A stretch of DNA of 7,343 nt from Thermotogae bacterium. Its GTDB lineage: Bacteria > Thermotogota > Thermotogae > Petrotogales > Kosmotogaceae. The notes under the pieces were generated by a model. That model worked only from the letters and a program-made list of their open reading frames with translations, had not been told where the DNA came from and made no database searches. The stretch covers positions 1 through 7,343 of the forward strand of contig QNAR01000080.1 in the NCBI GenBank assembly GCA_003643975.1, read 5' to 3'. Positions 1 to 6,543 of this stretch are shown one piece after another (position 1 is the first letter of the stretch; every line of letters starts with the position of its first letter). Both the position numbers and the translations under genes were made by a program.

Positions 1-255
1 TGCGACCACCCGGTAATTCACCTTGAACATACCACCATCCAGCTTGGCACCGCTTTAAGGTATGGAGCAAAGGAAGATGATTTGTTGAAGATGGTCACCA
101 TAAACCCGGCAAAGATACTGGGTATTGATGACAGAGTTGGTTCGATAGAAGCCGGGAAAGATGCTGATCTCGTTATCTGGAGCGGACACCCCTTTGAGTT
201 CAGATCGGTTGTTGAAAGGGTGTTCATTGAGGGCAAGGAAGTTTATAGCCTATAA
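1..255 (+). CDS. Amidohydrolase family protein, C-terminal fragment
   Basis: The window opens inside this gene; 84 codons remain before a TAA stop. The fragment starts with Cys-Asp-His-Pro, where amidohydrolase-superfamily enzymes (imidazolonepropionase-like, COG1228 type) place the late catalytic and metal-binding Asp. It then shows the family's usual end: a helix ending in TINPAKILGIDDRVGSIEAG, then KDADLVIW and a final strand giving VFIEGKEVY, which is the small beta-sandwich formed by both ends of these proteins. Family members hydrolyse C-N bonds in cyclic amides, amines or dipeptides and are usually cytosolic. The substrate cannot be told from this fragment. An intrinsic terminator follows directly, so this is the last gene of its transcript. 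I am sure of the superfamily but not of the subfamily. Confidence 0.85.
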   Translation, partial: CDHPVIHLEHTTIQLGTALRYGAKEDDLLKMVTINPAKILGIDDRVGSIEAGKDADLVIWSGHPFEFRSVVERVFIEGKEVYSL

Positions 256-275
256 AACTTCAAGATTACCGATAG

Positions 276-301
276 AAGGGGAATCCAGTATTCCCCTTTT
301 T
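276..301 (+). terminator. Intrinsic terminator after the amidohydrolase gene
   Basis: A perfect 9-bp stem (AAGGGGAAT, then a 5-nt CCAGT loop, then ATTCCCCTT) is followed by further T residues. It lies 20 bp after the stop codon and separates the amidohydrolase transcript from the E1-like operon. Confidence 0.85.
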
Positions 302-307
302 CAAATG

Positions 308-338
308 TTGAAATAAGATAAAAATGGTAGAATATAAT
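308..338 (+). promoter_or_regulatory. Putative sigma-70-type promoter of the E1-like operon
   Basis: TTGAAA at 308-313 resembles a -35 box and TATAAT at 333-338 is a consensus -10 box. The 19-bp spacer is long, and reading the -35 one base later (TGAAAT) gives 18. It lies just after the upstream terminator. Transcription would start near 345, leaving about 35 nt of leader before the proposed CTG start. That leader holds a short repeat, ATATCAATATCAATT. Confidence 0.55.
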
Positions 339-369
339 TGATCGAAAATTCTATATCAATATCAATTGT

Positions 370-374
370 GAGGG
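370..374 (+). promoter_or_regulatory. Ribosome binding site supporting a CTG start
   Basis: GAGGG lies 6 nt before CTG at 381 and is preceded by GT (GTGAGGG), a good Shine-Dalgarno match. The nearest conventional start, TTG at 420, has only a weak GAAAG upstream. This site therefore points to initiation at CTG 381, giving 13 extra N-terminal residues. Confidence 0.5.
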
Positions 375-380
375 ATTTTT

Positions 381-1460
381 CTGGATAGTGAAGTTATCAA
401 GGCATATTTTGAAAGACAGTTGCTTGTTGAGGGAGTCGAACTGGAGTTTCAACAAAAGATTTCACAGCTCACCATTGGCTGCCCCTACAATGAAATAGAC
501 CGAGACATTGTAAAACTACTTTTCAGAACGGGTTTTACAAGTGTTTCTTCTTGTTTCGATTCAAGAGAAATACTGATTTTTAGAGAGATATTCCCCTTTA
601 TGACTGTGAAAGATGAGCCAAACATAGTCTTTGGTTCAACCGAAAAGGACTTAACTGTGGAGTTTGGCGAAACAATAAGAGTCTTTACTCCTGATCATCT
701 GAATAGACTCTTTGCTCCCGTAGCGGCAGCCCTTATTTTTTTCAGCGTCATGAAGGGAAAAAGCAGTTCTGTTTCTATAAAAAACATACGACTACCGGTT
801 TCACTAGAACATTTGCCTTCTAAAGCGAAAGTACTGGTTGTCGGCGCTGGAGGGCTTGGATCGCCGGCAATTGAGTTCCTTTTGAGAGAAGGACTGAAAA
901 GTTTAGTTGTAATAGAGCCGGATGTGGTTAGCATTTCCAACATCCATCGCCAGACTTTTTATTCAAGCAAAGACATTGGCGTGCCAAAGGCAGAAGTCCT
1001 CAAAAAGATACTGGGCAAAAGAGACAATCTAGATCTAAAAATATATCGGAAAGCTTTCGATCCTGATACCTTGAAAAATGAGCAACCTGATGTTGTTATA
1101 GCTTGTGTGGATAATTACAAAACGAGATATCAAATAAACGAAATCTGTTATAAAGAAGGCATTCCATTTGTAGATGCGGGAGTTGAAGGCCTTTCGGGAT
1201 ATGTGGTGCCTCATAGACCCATCGATGCTTGTTACAGATGTTTTGTTGGTGATGATCGAAAAGATAGGGATGTTTCAAAACCTATTCTTCCTTTTGTGAG
1301 TTATTTTGGTGGAATGCTTCAAGCAGCCTATGCTACGCACATTTTGAAGTATCCTGACGAACCTCTGAAAGCCCTTTGGTTTGACTTGAAAACATTGACC
1401 TTTATTGAATTTCAAGTTGATAAACGCTCGAACTGCCCTGTTTGTAGCAGTTCTGAATAG
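381..1460 (+). CDS. E1-like (ThiF/MoeB/HesA) adenylating enzyme with an extra N-terminal domain
   Basis: Enzymes of this family adenylate the C-terminal Gly-Gly of a ubiquitin-like protein with ATP. Numbering from TTG 420 (346 aa), the C-terminal two thirds hold the whole active site: nucleotide loop GAGGLGS (142-148), Asp168, the Arg of HRQ (177), Lys190 in GVPKAE, Asp231 in ACVDN, and two zinc-binding CxxC pairs (C271/C274 and C339/C342). No catalytic-type Cys is seen after the first CxxC, as in ThiF. About 130 residues precede this domain. They resemble a shrunken second E1 half: a YFERQ motif like the family's RYxRQ, a strand-helix-strand lacking GxGxxG, and a helix like the usual C-terminal one. 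The first in-frame stop upstream is at 369-371. CTG 381, with GAGGG, keeps YFERQ; TTG 420 would lose it. The ubiquitin-like gene follows after 14 bp. The family is certain; the pathway (tRNA thiolation, thiamin, molybdopterin or conjugation) is not. Confidence 0.92.
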   Translation: MDSEVIKAYFERQLLVEGVELEFQQKISQLTIGCPYNEIDRDIVKLLFRTGFTSVSSCFDSREILIFREIFPFMTVKDEPNIVFGSTEKDLTVEFGETIRVFTPDHLNRLFAPVAAALIFFSVMKGKSSSVSIKNIRLPVSLEHLPSKAKVLVVGAGGLGSPAIEFLLREGLKSLVVIEPDVVSISNIHRQTFYSSKDIGVPKAEVLKKILGKRDNLDLKIYRKAFDPDTLKNEQPDVVIACVDNYKTRYQINEICYKEGIPFVDAGVEGLSGYVVPHRPIDACYRCFVGDDRKDRDVSKPILPFVSYFGGMLQAAYATHILKYPDEPLKALWFDLKTLTFIEFQVDKRSNCPVCSSSE

Positions 1461-1474
1461 AGTGAGGTGGAAAA

Positions 1475-1663
1475 ATGGAAGTGATCTATGGAGATAAAAA
1501 GTGGTCATTCAATACCGAACTAGTTGTGGAAGACCTGCTGAGAAAAATTGGACTTTGGAGAGACCCAGTGCTTGTTATGGCAGACGGTCGAATACTTGAT
1601 AAAAAGGACAAAATTCACGAAAATGCTAAAGTTCTCATTGTAAACGCCGCCAATGGTGGTTAG
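1475..1663 (+). CDS. Small ubiquitin-fold (ThiS/MoaD/TtuB-like) carrier protein ending in Gly-Gly
   Basis: This 62-residue protein has the layout of beta-grasp sulfur carriers and ubiquitin-like modifiers: an N-terminal strand pair (MEVIYGDKKWSF), a helix (VEDLLRKIGL), a strand (DPVLVMADG), an ILDKKDKIHENAKVLIV stretch, and a C-terminal Asn-Gly-Gly. The bare Gly-Gly end needs no processing before adenylation by a partner E1. In the known families the terminal Gly becomes an acyl-adenylate and then a thiocarboxylate that delivers sulfur to thiamin, molybdopterin or tRNA; TtuB of Thermus can also be attached to lysines. From memory, its layout recalls Thermus TtuB as much as ThiS. The start is firm, with GAGGTGG 4 nt before ATG. 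It sits 14 bp after the E1-like gene, so the two almost surely work together. ThiS or MoaD roles remain open, since no thi or moa genes are in view. Confidence 0.85.
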   Translation: MEVIYGDKKWSFNTELVVEDLLRKIGLWRDPVLVMADGRILDKKDKIHENAKVLIVNAANGG

Positions 1664-1667
1664 ATAT

Positions 1668-1692
1668 GCATACTAAAGCATACCGATGCATA
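1668..1692 (+). repeat. Three GCATA words at exact 10-bp spacing
   Basis: GCATA occurs at 1668-1672, 1678-1682 and 1688-1692, one helical turn apart. The first lies in the palindrome TATGCATA (1665-1672). The cluster begins four bases after the ubiquitin-like gene's stop. It could be an operator for the downstream GTPase-like gene, but no binding protein is known and chance is possible. Confidence 0.4.
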
Positions 1693-1760
1693 AAAAACTT
1701 CCGTGGGTATCTTTTTCTCCTATCAGATTTACTTGCCGCAGGAGCTTTTTGAAGTTTTTT
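1692..1760 (+). repeat. Ten-bp inverted repeat enclosing a 49-nt loop
   Basis: AAAAAACTTC at 1692-1701 is the perfect reverse complement of GAAGTTTTTT at 1751-1760. Inside, CTCC (1717-1720) can pair with GGAG (1741-1744). The right arm ends in six T residues, so in RNA this could act as a weak, large-loop terminator for the E1/ubiquitin-like operon or as a leader structure. The arms are AT-rich, so the evidence is modest. Confidence 0.4.
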
Positions 1761-1789
1761 GCAAAGGCTGTTAAAATTGTCGTGATAAC
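1759..1789 (+). promoter_or_regulatory. Possible promoter of the COG2403-type gene
   Basis: TTGCAA (1759-1764) is a fair -35 box. TGATAA or GATAAC (1783-1789) is the best -10 candidate, with an 18-19-bp spacer; an alternative AT-rich box is TTAAAA at 1771. The -35 overlaps the right arm of the inverted repeat. The match is weak and rests partly on the gene needing its own promoter. Confidence 0.3.
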
Positions 1790-1813
1790 CGAAAATTAGA
1801 TGGAGGTGACATT

Positions 1814-3145
1814 GTGGCTAAGAAAAAAGTTATTATCATGGGTGCTGCTGGAAGAGATTTTCACAATTTCAACACTTATTTCAGAAACAATCCAAATTAC
1901 GAGGTTGTTGCTTTTACAGCGACTCAGATTCCCGGAATCGATGACAAAAAATACCCAGCTGAACTCGCTGGAGAATTTTATCCCAATGGGATACCGATTT
2001 ATTCAGAAGAAAGACTCCCTGAGCTCATAAAAGAACATGGTGTGGATCATGTTGTTTTAGCTTATAGCGATCTTCCTCACCAATACGTTATGGAAAGAGC
2101 AGAAACCGTTCTTGCTGCTGGCGCTGATTTTATGCTCCTTGGTCCAAAAGAAACCATGGTCAAATCATCTAAACCCATCATCTCTGTTTGTGCAATAAGA
2201 ACAGGTTGTGGAAAGAGCCAGACTACAAGGAGAGTACTTGACATTTTGAGAGCGAAGGGCAAAAAGGTCGTTTCCATAAGACACCCTATGCCCTATGGTG
2301 ACCTCGTAAAGCAGAAAGTCCAGAGATTTGCAGATTATTCCGATCTCGACAAGCATGAATGCACCATTGAAGAACGTGAAGAATACGAGCCCCACATTGA
2401 TAGAGGATCGATCATTTACGCAGGTGTAGATTACGAAGCCATTCTGCGAGAAGCCGAAAAAGAGGACGTCGATGTTATCCTCTGGGATGGTGGAAACAAC
2501 GACTTTTCCTTCTACAAGTCGGATCTCTACATTACTGTTGTTGACCCTCACAGACCTGGCCACGAAGTTAATTATTATCCTGGAATGGCTAATTTACTTA
2601 TGGCTGATGTTATTGTCATTAACAAAGAAGAAACCGCAACCCCAGAAGGTATCGAAACTGTAAGGCAGAACATCGCAAAGTACAATCCAGATGCGGTTGT
2701 TGTTGACGCTGCCTCACCTCTTACCGTGGAAGATAGCGTGGCAATAAAGGGCAAAAAAGTGCTCGTAGTGGAAGACGGTCCAACGCTGACCCATGGTGGG
2801 ATGAGCTATGGGGCTGGCTGGGTTGCCGCCAAGAAATATGGCGCTGCTGAGATCATCGATCCCAGGCCTTACGCAGTAGGTTCTATTGTTGATACTTATG
2901 AAAAATACAATCACCTTGACCAGATCCTACCGGCTATGGGATATGGTGAAAAGCAGATGAAGGAGCTCGAAGAAACTATAAACAACTCTGATGCCGAACT
3001 CGTGATAATCGGGACGCCCATCGACTTGAGAAGAGTAATAAAAATAAACAAACCTGCTGTCAGAGTGGGTTACGAACTTCAGGAAATAGGAGAACCTACG
3101 CTTGAGCAAATTATAGATAACTTCCTGAAGAAAAACAACATCTAA
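1814..3145 (+). CDS. Predicted P-loop GTPase, COG2403 / cyclic 2,3-diphosphoglycerate synthase-like
   Basis: The 443-residue product has an N-terminal Rossmann-like segment (KKVIIMGAAGRDFHNFN), then a SIMIBI-type nucleotide-binding core. This has a P-loop RTGCGKS (129-135), a Walker B-like strand VDVILWDGGNND (219-230) and VIVINK (266-271), which resembles an NKxD base-recognition segment. Its length fits COG2403, whose bacterial members are often annotated as cyclic 2,3-diphosphoglycerate synthase. That enzyme, from hyperthermophilic methanogens, closes 2,3-diphosphoglycerate into a thermoprotective cyclic solute using ATP. I recognise the family from sequence pattern; the activity in a bacterium is untested, and GTPase or another ligase role is possible. 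The start is GTG 1814 with a strong GGAGGTG 5 nt upstream; a nearby ATG at 1800 is in another frame. The gene stands alone between a possible promoter and a strong terminator. No transmembrane segment or signal peptide is seen. Confidence 0.82.
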   Translation: MAKKKVIIMGAAGRDFHNFNTYFRNNPNYEVVAFTATQIPGIDDKKYPAELAGEFYPNGIPIYSEERLPELIKEHGVDHVVLAYSDLPHQYVMERAETVLAAGADFMLLGPKETMVKSSKPIISVCAIRTGCGKSQTTRRVLDILRAKGKKVVSIRHPMPYGDLVKQKVQRFADYSDLDKHECTIEEREEYEPHIDRGSIIYAGVDYEAILREAEKEDVDVILWDGGNNDFSFYKSDLYITVVDPHRPGHEVNYYPGMANLLMADVIVINKEETATPEGIETVRQNIAKYNPDAVVVDAASPLTVEDSVAIKGKKVLVVEDGPTLTHGGMSYGAGWVAAKKYGAAEIIDPRPYAVGSIVDTYEKYNHLDQILPAMGYGEKQMKELEETINNSDAELVIIGTPIDLRRVIKINKPAVRVGYELQEIGEPTLEQIIDNFLKKNNI

Positions 3146-3159
3146 GTTGGATTTAACGC

Positions 3160-3188
3160 GACCGGGAGAATCCCTCCCGGTCTTTTTT
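3160..3188 (+). terminator. Strong intrinsic terminator
   Basis: A perfect 9-bp stem GACCGGGAG / CTCCCGGTC with a 5-nt AATCC loop is followed by six T residues. It starts 15 bp after the COG2403-type gene and ends 26 bp before tldD, so tldD needs its own promoter or readthrough. No clear promoter is visible in that short gap. Confidence 0.92.
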
Positions 3189-3214
3189 CAAGGTGGCTAA
3201 GAGGAGGGGAAAAA

Positions 3215-4603
3215 ATGATATCTGAAAAAATCTTACAGGCAATGCTTGTAGAGCTGATCAGGCGGGGGGCTGATTTTGCTGATATATTCATTGAAGAAAG
3301 AATTTCCAACAATATTTCCATGACTGCTGGAAAAGTTGAAACTGCCCTATCAGGCAGGTCTTTTGGTGTAGGTGTGAGAGCTACAAAAGGAGCACAAAGC
3401 ATATACGCTTACACAAATGAAATAGCCGAAAACGCTCTTATGGCCGTTGCACAGGGAATTGGAGATGTATTGGCTTCTAATAGGAAAAATGATATAACAC
3501 TTAATTTTGAAGAGAAAAAAATACCAAATCGTCATTTGTTTATACTTGATCCAGCTTCAGTAAGCAAAAGCGAGCGGGTAAAGATAATGAAAACTGCAAC
3601 AGAAGGAGCGAAAAGCGTTTCAAAACTCATTTCCCAGGTATCAGTTGATTTTTGGGACTACGATCAGAAAATCTGGATATACAATTCAGAAGGCTTAAAG
3701 ACTTCTGATAGAAGACTGCGAACAAGATTGATGATTTCAGCCGTGGCAACTAAAGAAGGAGAAAAGGAAACAGGATTTTTTGGCCCTGGAGCTGCTATGG
3801 GATTTGAGTTTTACAACACCTTTGATGTTTATGAAGCCGGGCAAAAAGCTGGCCGCATAGCTGCCAGGATGATAAATGCAGAATATGCACCTGCTGGCAA
3901 AATGCCGGTCATCATTTCGAACGAATTTGGCGGAGTGATTTTCCACGAAGCCTGTGGACATGCCCTCGAAGCCACCTCAGTTGCCAAAGGGGCTTCTGTC
4001 TTTGCCGGGAAGCTTGGCGAAAAAGTTGCAGCTGATTGTGTGTCTGCCGTCGATGATGCGACAATTCCTAATGCCTGGGGTTCTGCAAACATCGATGATG
4101 AAGGCACTCCTACACGCAGAAACGTGCTCATCGAAAACGGTATTCTGAAAAGCTATTTGATAGATAAATTCAACGGGAGGAAAATGGGCATGGAAAGTAC
4201 TGGAAGTGCTCGACGACAGGACTATCGTTATGCCCCAACATCAAGAATGAGTAACACTTTCATCCTTCCCGGTGAATACTATCCTGAAGAAATCATAGCA
4301 AATACCGAATACGGACTTTACGCGAAATCCATGGGGGGAGGATCGGTCATTCCCGGAACAGGCGAATTCAATTTCTCAGTTCGAGAGGGCTATCTTATTG
4401 AAAAGGGAAAAATCACCAAACCTGTTCGTGGAGCCACCTTGATTGGAAAAGGTTCAGAGGTCCTCTGGAAAATAGATATGGTAGGTAATGACCTTGCAAG
4501 GGCGCAGGGGATGTGTGGTTCAGCTTCGGGAAGTATCCCCGCAGACGTGGGTCAGCCTACGATAAGGGTCTCAGAATTGATTGTTGGGGGGCGAAACAAA
4601 TGA
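3215..4603 (+). CDS. tldD: TldD-type zinc metalloprotease subunit
   Basis: This 462-residue protein matches TldD over its full length. The zinc motif HEACGH (HExxxH) is at 244-249, within VIFHEACGHALEAT. Cys434 in GMCGSASG lies where the TldD third metal ligand is known to sit, and is followed by the family end DVGQPTIRVSELIVGG. Other family segments are DDEGTPTRRNVLIENGIL (294-311) and MESTGSARRQDYRYAP (326-341). In E. coli TldD pairs with TldE (PmbA) to form a barrel-like protease that degrades unfolded or small peptides, removes the microcin B17 leader and degrades CcdA; only TldD is catalytic. The start is ATG with GAGGAGGGG 5 nt upstream. The stop overlaps the tldE start in an ATGA, which suggests coupled translation and equal amounts of both subunits. 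No signal peptide is seen, so it should be cytosolic. Confidence 0.95.
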   Translation: MISEKILQAMLVELIRRGADFADIFIEERISNNISMTAGKVETALSGRSFGVGVRATKGAQSIYAYTNEIAENALMAVAQGIGDVLASNRKNDITLNFEEKKIPNRHLFILDPASVSKSERVKIMKTATEGAKSVSKLISQVSVDFWDYDQKIWIYNSEGLKTSDRRLRTRLMISAVATKEGEKETGFFGPGAAMGFEFYNTFDVYEAGQKAGRIAARMINAEYAPAGKMPVIISNEFGGVIFHEACGHALEATSVAKGASVFAGKLGEKVAADCVSAVDDATIPNAWGSANIDDEGTPTRRNVLIENGILKSYLIDKFNGRKMGMESTGSARRQDYRYAPTSRMSNTFILPGEYYPEEIIANTEYGLYAKSMGGGSVIPGTGEFNFSVREGYLIEKGKITKPVRGATLIGKGSEVLWKIDMVGNDLARAQGMCGSASGSIPADVGQPTIRVSELIVGGRNK

Positions 4604-5967
4604 GAGTTGAAGAGTTCAAGAAAAAGGTTTTTGAATCCGCCATCAAAAAGGGATTGAATGATTTCGAACTTTACTTAAAAATTCAGCATGAGTTCAATGT
4701 AAGTGCTCAAAAGGGAGCGCTTGAAAACTACAAAGACGCCACCCTCATTGGTGCAAGTTTCAAAGTGATTGAAAATGGTAAAGTCGGAAGCTCCTTTACA
4801 GAGGCTTTTTCAGATGAATCAGCTCAGCAGCTTGTGAAAGAAGCCGTGGAAAATTTGAAAATCATTGAGTCAGAATACGAAGATTTACTTTACAATGGGA
4901 CGGGAAGTTATAACAGAAAAGACTTCTATCGAGGTGAATTCAACAAACTGCCGAAATCCGAAGCCGTCAAAAAGATTATCGAGCTTGAAGAAGGTTTGAA
5001 AAAACACAATGAGCATATCACAATGGTACCCTATAACAGCCTTGGATTTCTCGTTGAAGAAATATACATTGCAAATTCAAAAGGTTTGGACCTTTACTCT
5101 AAAAACGATGGTGGGCATGTTTTTGCGATGGGTTTGGCGAGCGGCGGTGAAACCCCAAAAAGTTCCTTTAATGCTCTTGTGGGTAAAGGGATAAAGGATT
5201 TAGATATTGAAATCCTTTCTGACCGAATAGTTTCGGATCTCAAATTATTGTTGAATTCCTCGCCCATCAAAAGCGGAAAATACAACGTGATCTTTAGGAA
5301 TAGCGAGTTTGCGAGTTTTTTAAGTGTTTTTTCGGGGATGTTTTCCGCGGAAAATGTGCAAAAGGGCCTATCCTTGCTCAAAGGTAGGATTGAAGATAAA
5401 ATCGCCTCAGACTGCTTTACCCTCATAGACGATCCTTTCTATGAGGGGAGTCCGATAAATAGGTATTTTGATGACCAGGGTGTGCCCACGAAAAAGAAAC
5501 ATCTGGTTGAAAATGGTGTTTTGAAAACCTATCTTTACGATCTTAAAACAGCAAAAAAAGACAATGTTGAATCTACTGGAAATGCCGTAAAAATCTGGGG
5601 ATACAAAGCCCCTACTGATATTTCTTTCATCAACCTCATTGTGAAACCCGGCGAAGAGAGTTTTGAGGAACTTCTTGCGAAATTAGGAGAAGGACTGGTG
5701 ATCACCGGGCTTGACGGATTGCACTCCGGTGCAAACCCTGTATCTGGTAACTTCTCCCTTGGAGCAAGGGGCTTCATAGTCGAAAGCGGGAAAATAGTTG
5801 GAGGGGTTGACGGGATAACTGTCTCTGGAAACATATTCAAAGTGTTTGAAAACCTCAGAGTGTGTGGTAATGATGTAGCTTATGGCATGCCATTGATGGG
5901 TGGCGATTCGTCAGCTGTTTTTTCACCATCAGTCATTGTTGATGGAATTGATGTAGCCGGAGTTTAA
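4600..5967 (+). CDS. tldE: TldE/PmbA-type non-catalytic subunit of the TldD/TldE protease
   Basis: The product is 455 residues from ATG 4600, which shares four bases with the tldD stop; GGGGGG lies 8 nt upstream. An in-frame start at 4513 inside tldD would add 29 unlikely residues. TldE/PmbA family segments are visible: SGKYNVIFRNSEFASFL (225-241), SAENVQKGLSLLKGR (249-263), TLIDDPF (274-280), FDDQGVPTKKKHLVENGVL (290-308), ESTGNAV (324-330) and the glycine-rich end near VCGNDVAYGMPLMGG (421-435). The HExxxH motif is absent: where TldD has it, this protein has NSEFASF, as expected for the partner without zinc. Its job is to complete the heteromeric chamber and substrate cleft. The last 39 bp are shared with the convergent Nudix gene, and no terminator is visible between them. 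Confidence 0.94.
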   Translation: MRVEEFKKKVFESAIKKGLNDFELYLKIQHEFNVSAQKGALENYKDATLIGASFKVIENGKVGSSFTEAFSDESAQQLVKEAVENLKIIESEYEDLLYNGTGSYNRKDFYRGEFNKLPKSEAVKKIIELEEGLKKHNEHITMVPYNSLGFLVEEIYIANSKGLDLYSKNDGGHVFAMGLASGGETPKSSFNALVGKGIKDLDIEILSDRIVSDLKLLLNSSPIKSGKYNVIFRNSEFASFLSVFSGMFSAENVQKGLSLLKGRIEDKIASDCFTLIDDPFYEGSPINRYFDDQGVPTKKKHLVENGVLKTYLYDLKTAKKDNVESTGNAVKIWGYKAPTDISFINLIVKPGEESFEELLAKLGEGLVITGLDGLHSGANPVSGNFSLGARGFIVESGKIVGGVDGITVSGNIFKVFENLRVCGNDVAYGMPLMGGDSSAVFSPSVIVDGIDVAGV

Positions 5968-6447
5968 AAGCATCTTTGAAACTTTCTCTAAAGAACTGTC
6001 AATAATTCTTGCAGTGGCTCCCCAGACTATCAGTCCGGGGAGTCTATATTTTATGGTTTCTTTCCCTGAGGGGAGCGCAATTAGCTCCTTTTCCACCTTG
6101 TAAAACATGGAAAGCTTCACAAAGAGAATCTCTTCGACTTCATCTCTGTTTAATTTGAAAATCCTATCAGAAAGCAAAGCAGCATAGGGATGAACTTCTA
6201 TTTTAGACATAAGTGTCTCAATGATTTCCAATTTGTGCAAGAAAATTACACTGCTTGGCTTTGCGCCTATCTCCTCTTCCATTTCTCTGAAAGCTGTATC
6301 AATTAGCGTTTCTCTCCCATTCCAGATACCCCCGGGAAAACTGATCTGACCCGGATGGTTATTTAGCTTTCTGGAGCGTCGGGTGAGTATTAGATAGGGT
6401 TCACCTTCAATAATAACAATCGGAACAACAACGGCGGCTTTTTTCAA
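5929..6447 (-). CDS. Nudix hydrolase, coenzyme A pyrophosphatase (NudL/UPF0035)-like
   Basis: The Nudix box is complete: numbering from the TTG start, G40-x5-E46-x7-R54-E55-M-E-E58-E59-I-G61. It is preceded by LTRRSRKLNNHPGQISFPGG (21-40), which matches the extra motif of the CoA diphosphatase subfamily. Those enzymes cut CoA or acyl-CoA into 3',5'-ADP and phosphopantetheine with Mg or Mn. The body holds further typical stretches, such as IEVHPYAALL (83-92) and YRLPGLIVWGATARII (134-149). An ATG at 6462 would give 177 residues but has no ribosome site. GGAGGG lies 7 nt before TTG 6447, giving 172 residues, so I prefer TTG. The gene is convergent with tldE, overlapping it by 39 bp, and divergent from the thioredoxin gene. 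The subfamily is likely; the exact substrate is inferred. Confidence 0.9.
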   Translation of the reverse strand: MKKAAVVVPIVIIEGEPYLILTRRSRKLNNHPGQISFPGGIWNGRETLIDTAFREMEEEIGAKPSSVIFLHKLEIIETLMSKIEVHPYAALLSDRIFKLNRDEVEEILFVKLSMFYKVEKELIALPSGKETIKYRLPGLIVWGATARIIDSSLEKVSKMLLNSGYINSINND

Positions 6448-6454
6448 AATCTTA

Positions 6455-6460
6455 CCCTCC
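6455..6460 (-). promoter_or_regulatory. Ribosome binding site deciding the Nudix start
   Basis: On the minus strand GGAGGG ends 7 nt before TTG 6447. It overlaps the ATG at 6462, which would otherwise seem the natural start but has only AT-rich sequence before it. A leaderless transcript from the ATG cannot be excluded. Confidence 0.6.
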
Positions 6461-6500
6461 ATTTTAATGCTAATGAAAAGTCTAACACGTAATGGACAGA

Positions 6501-6506
6501 TATAAT
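6501..6506 (+). promoter_or_regulatory. Consensus -10 box before the thioredoxin-like gene
   Basis: TATAAT at 6501-6506 is a perfect -10 box 38 bp before the proposed GTG start. No good -35 is seen; TGAAAA at 6474 is too far away (21 bp). The box lies in the gap between divergent genes, and I see no convincing promoter for the Nudix gene there. Confidence 0.5.
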
Positions 6507-6530
6507 AATCATCGCTGTTAAACTAATCAG

Positions 6531-6538
6531 AAAGGTGA
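6531..6538 (+). promoter_or_regulatory. Ribosome binding site deciding the thioredoxin-like start
   Basis: AAAGGTGA lies a few bases before GTG 6544, with 6 nt after its GGTG core. It contains the alternative GTG at 6535, which itself has only AGAAAG upstream. Confidence 0.55.
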
Positions 6539-6543
6539 TTGAA

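Noticed and set aside
2165..2563. 132-codon open frame on the minus strand inside the COG2403-type gene.
   Set aside because: It lies opposite a well-supported gene, shows no recognisable domain and has no ribosome site that I can see, so I take it as a shadow frame.
4513..4599. Earlier in-frame start for tldE inside tldD.
   Set aside because: It would add 29 residues with no family match. ATG 4600 has a G-rich ribosome site and the usual ATGA coupling with tldD.
5094..5426. 110-codon open frame on the minus strand inside tldE.
   Set aside because: tldE is conserved in sequence pattern across this stretch; the antisense frame has no recognisable features.
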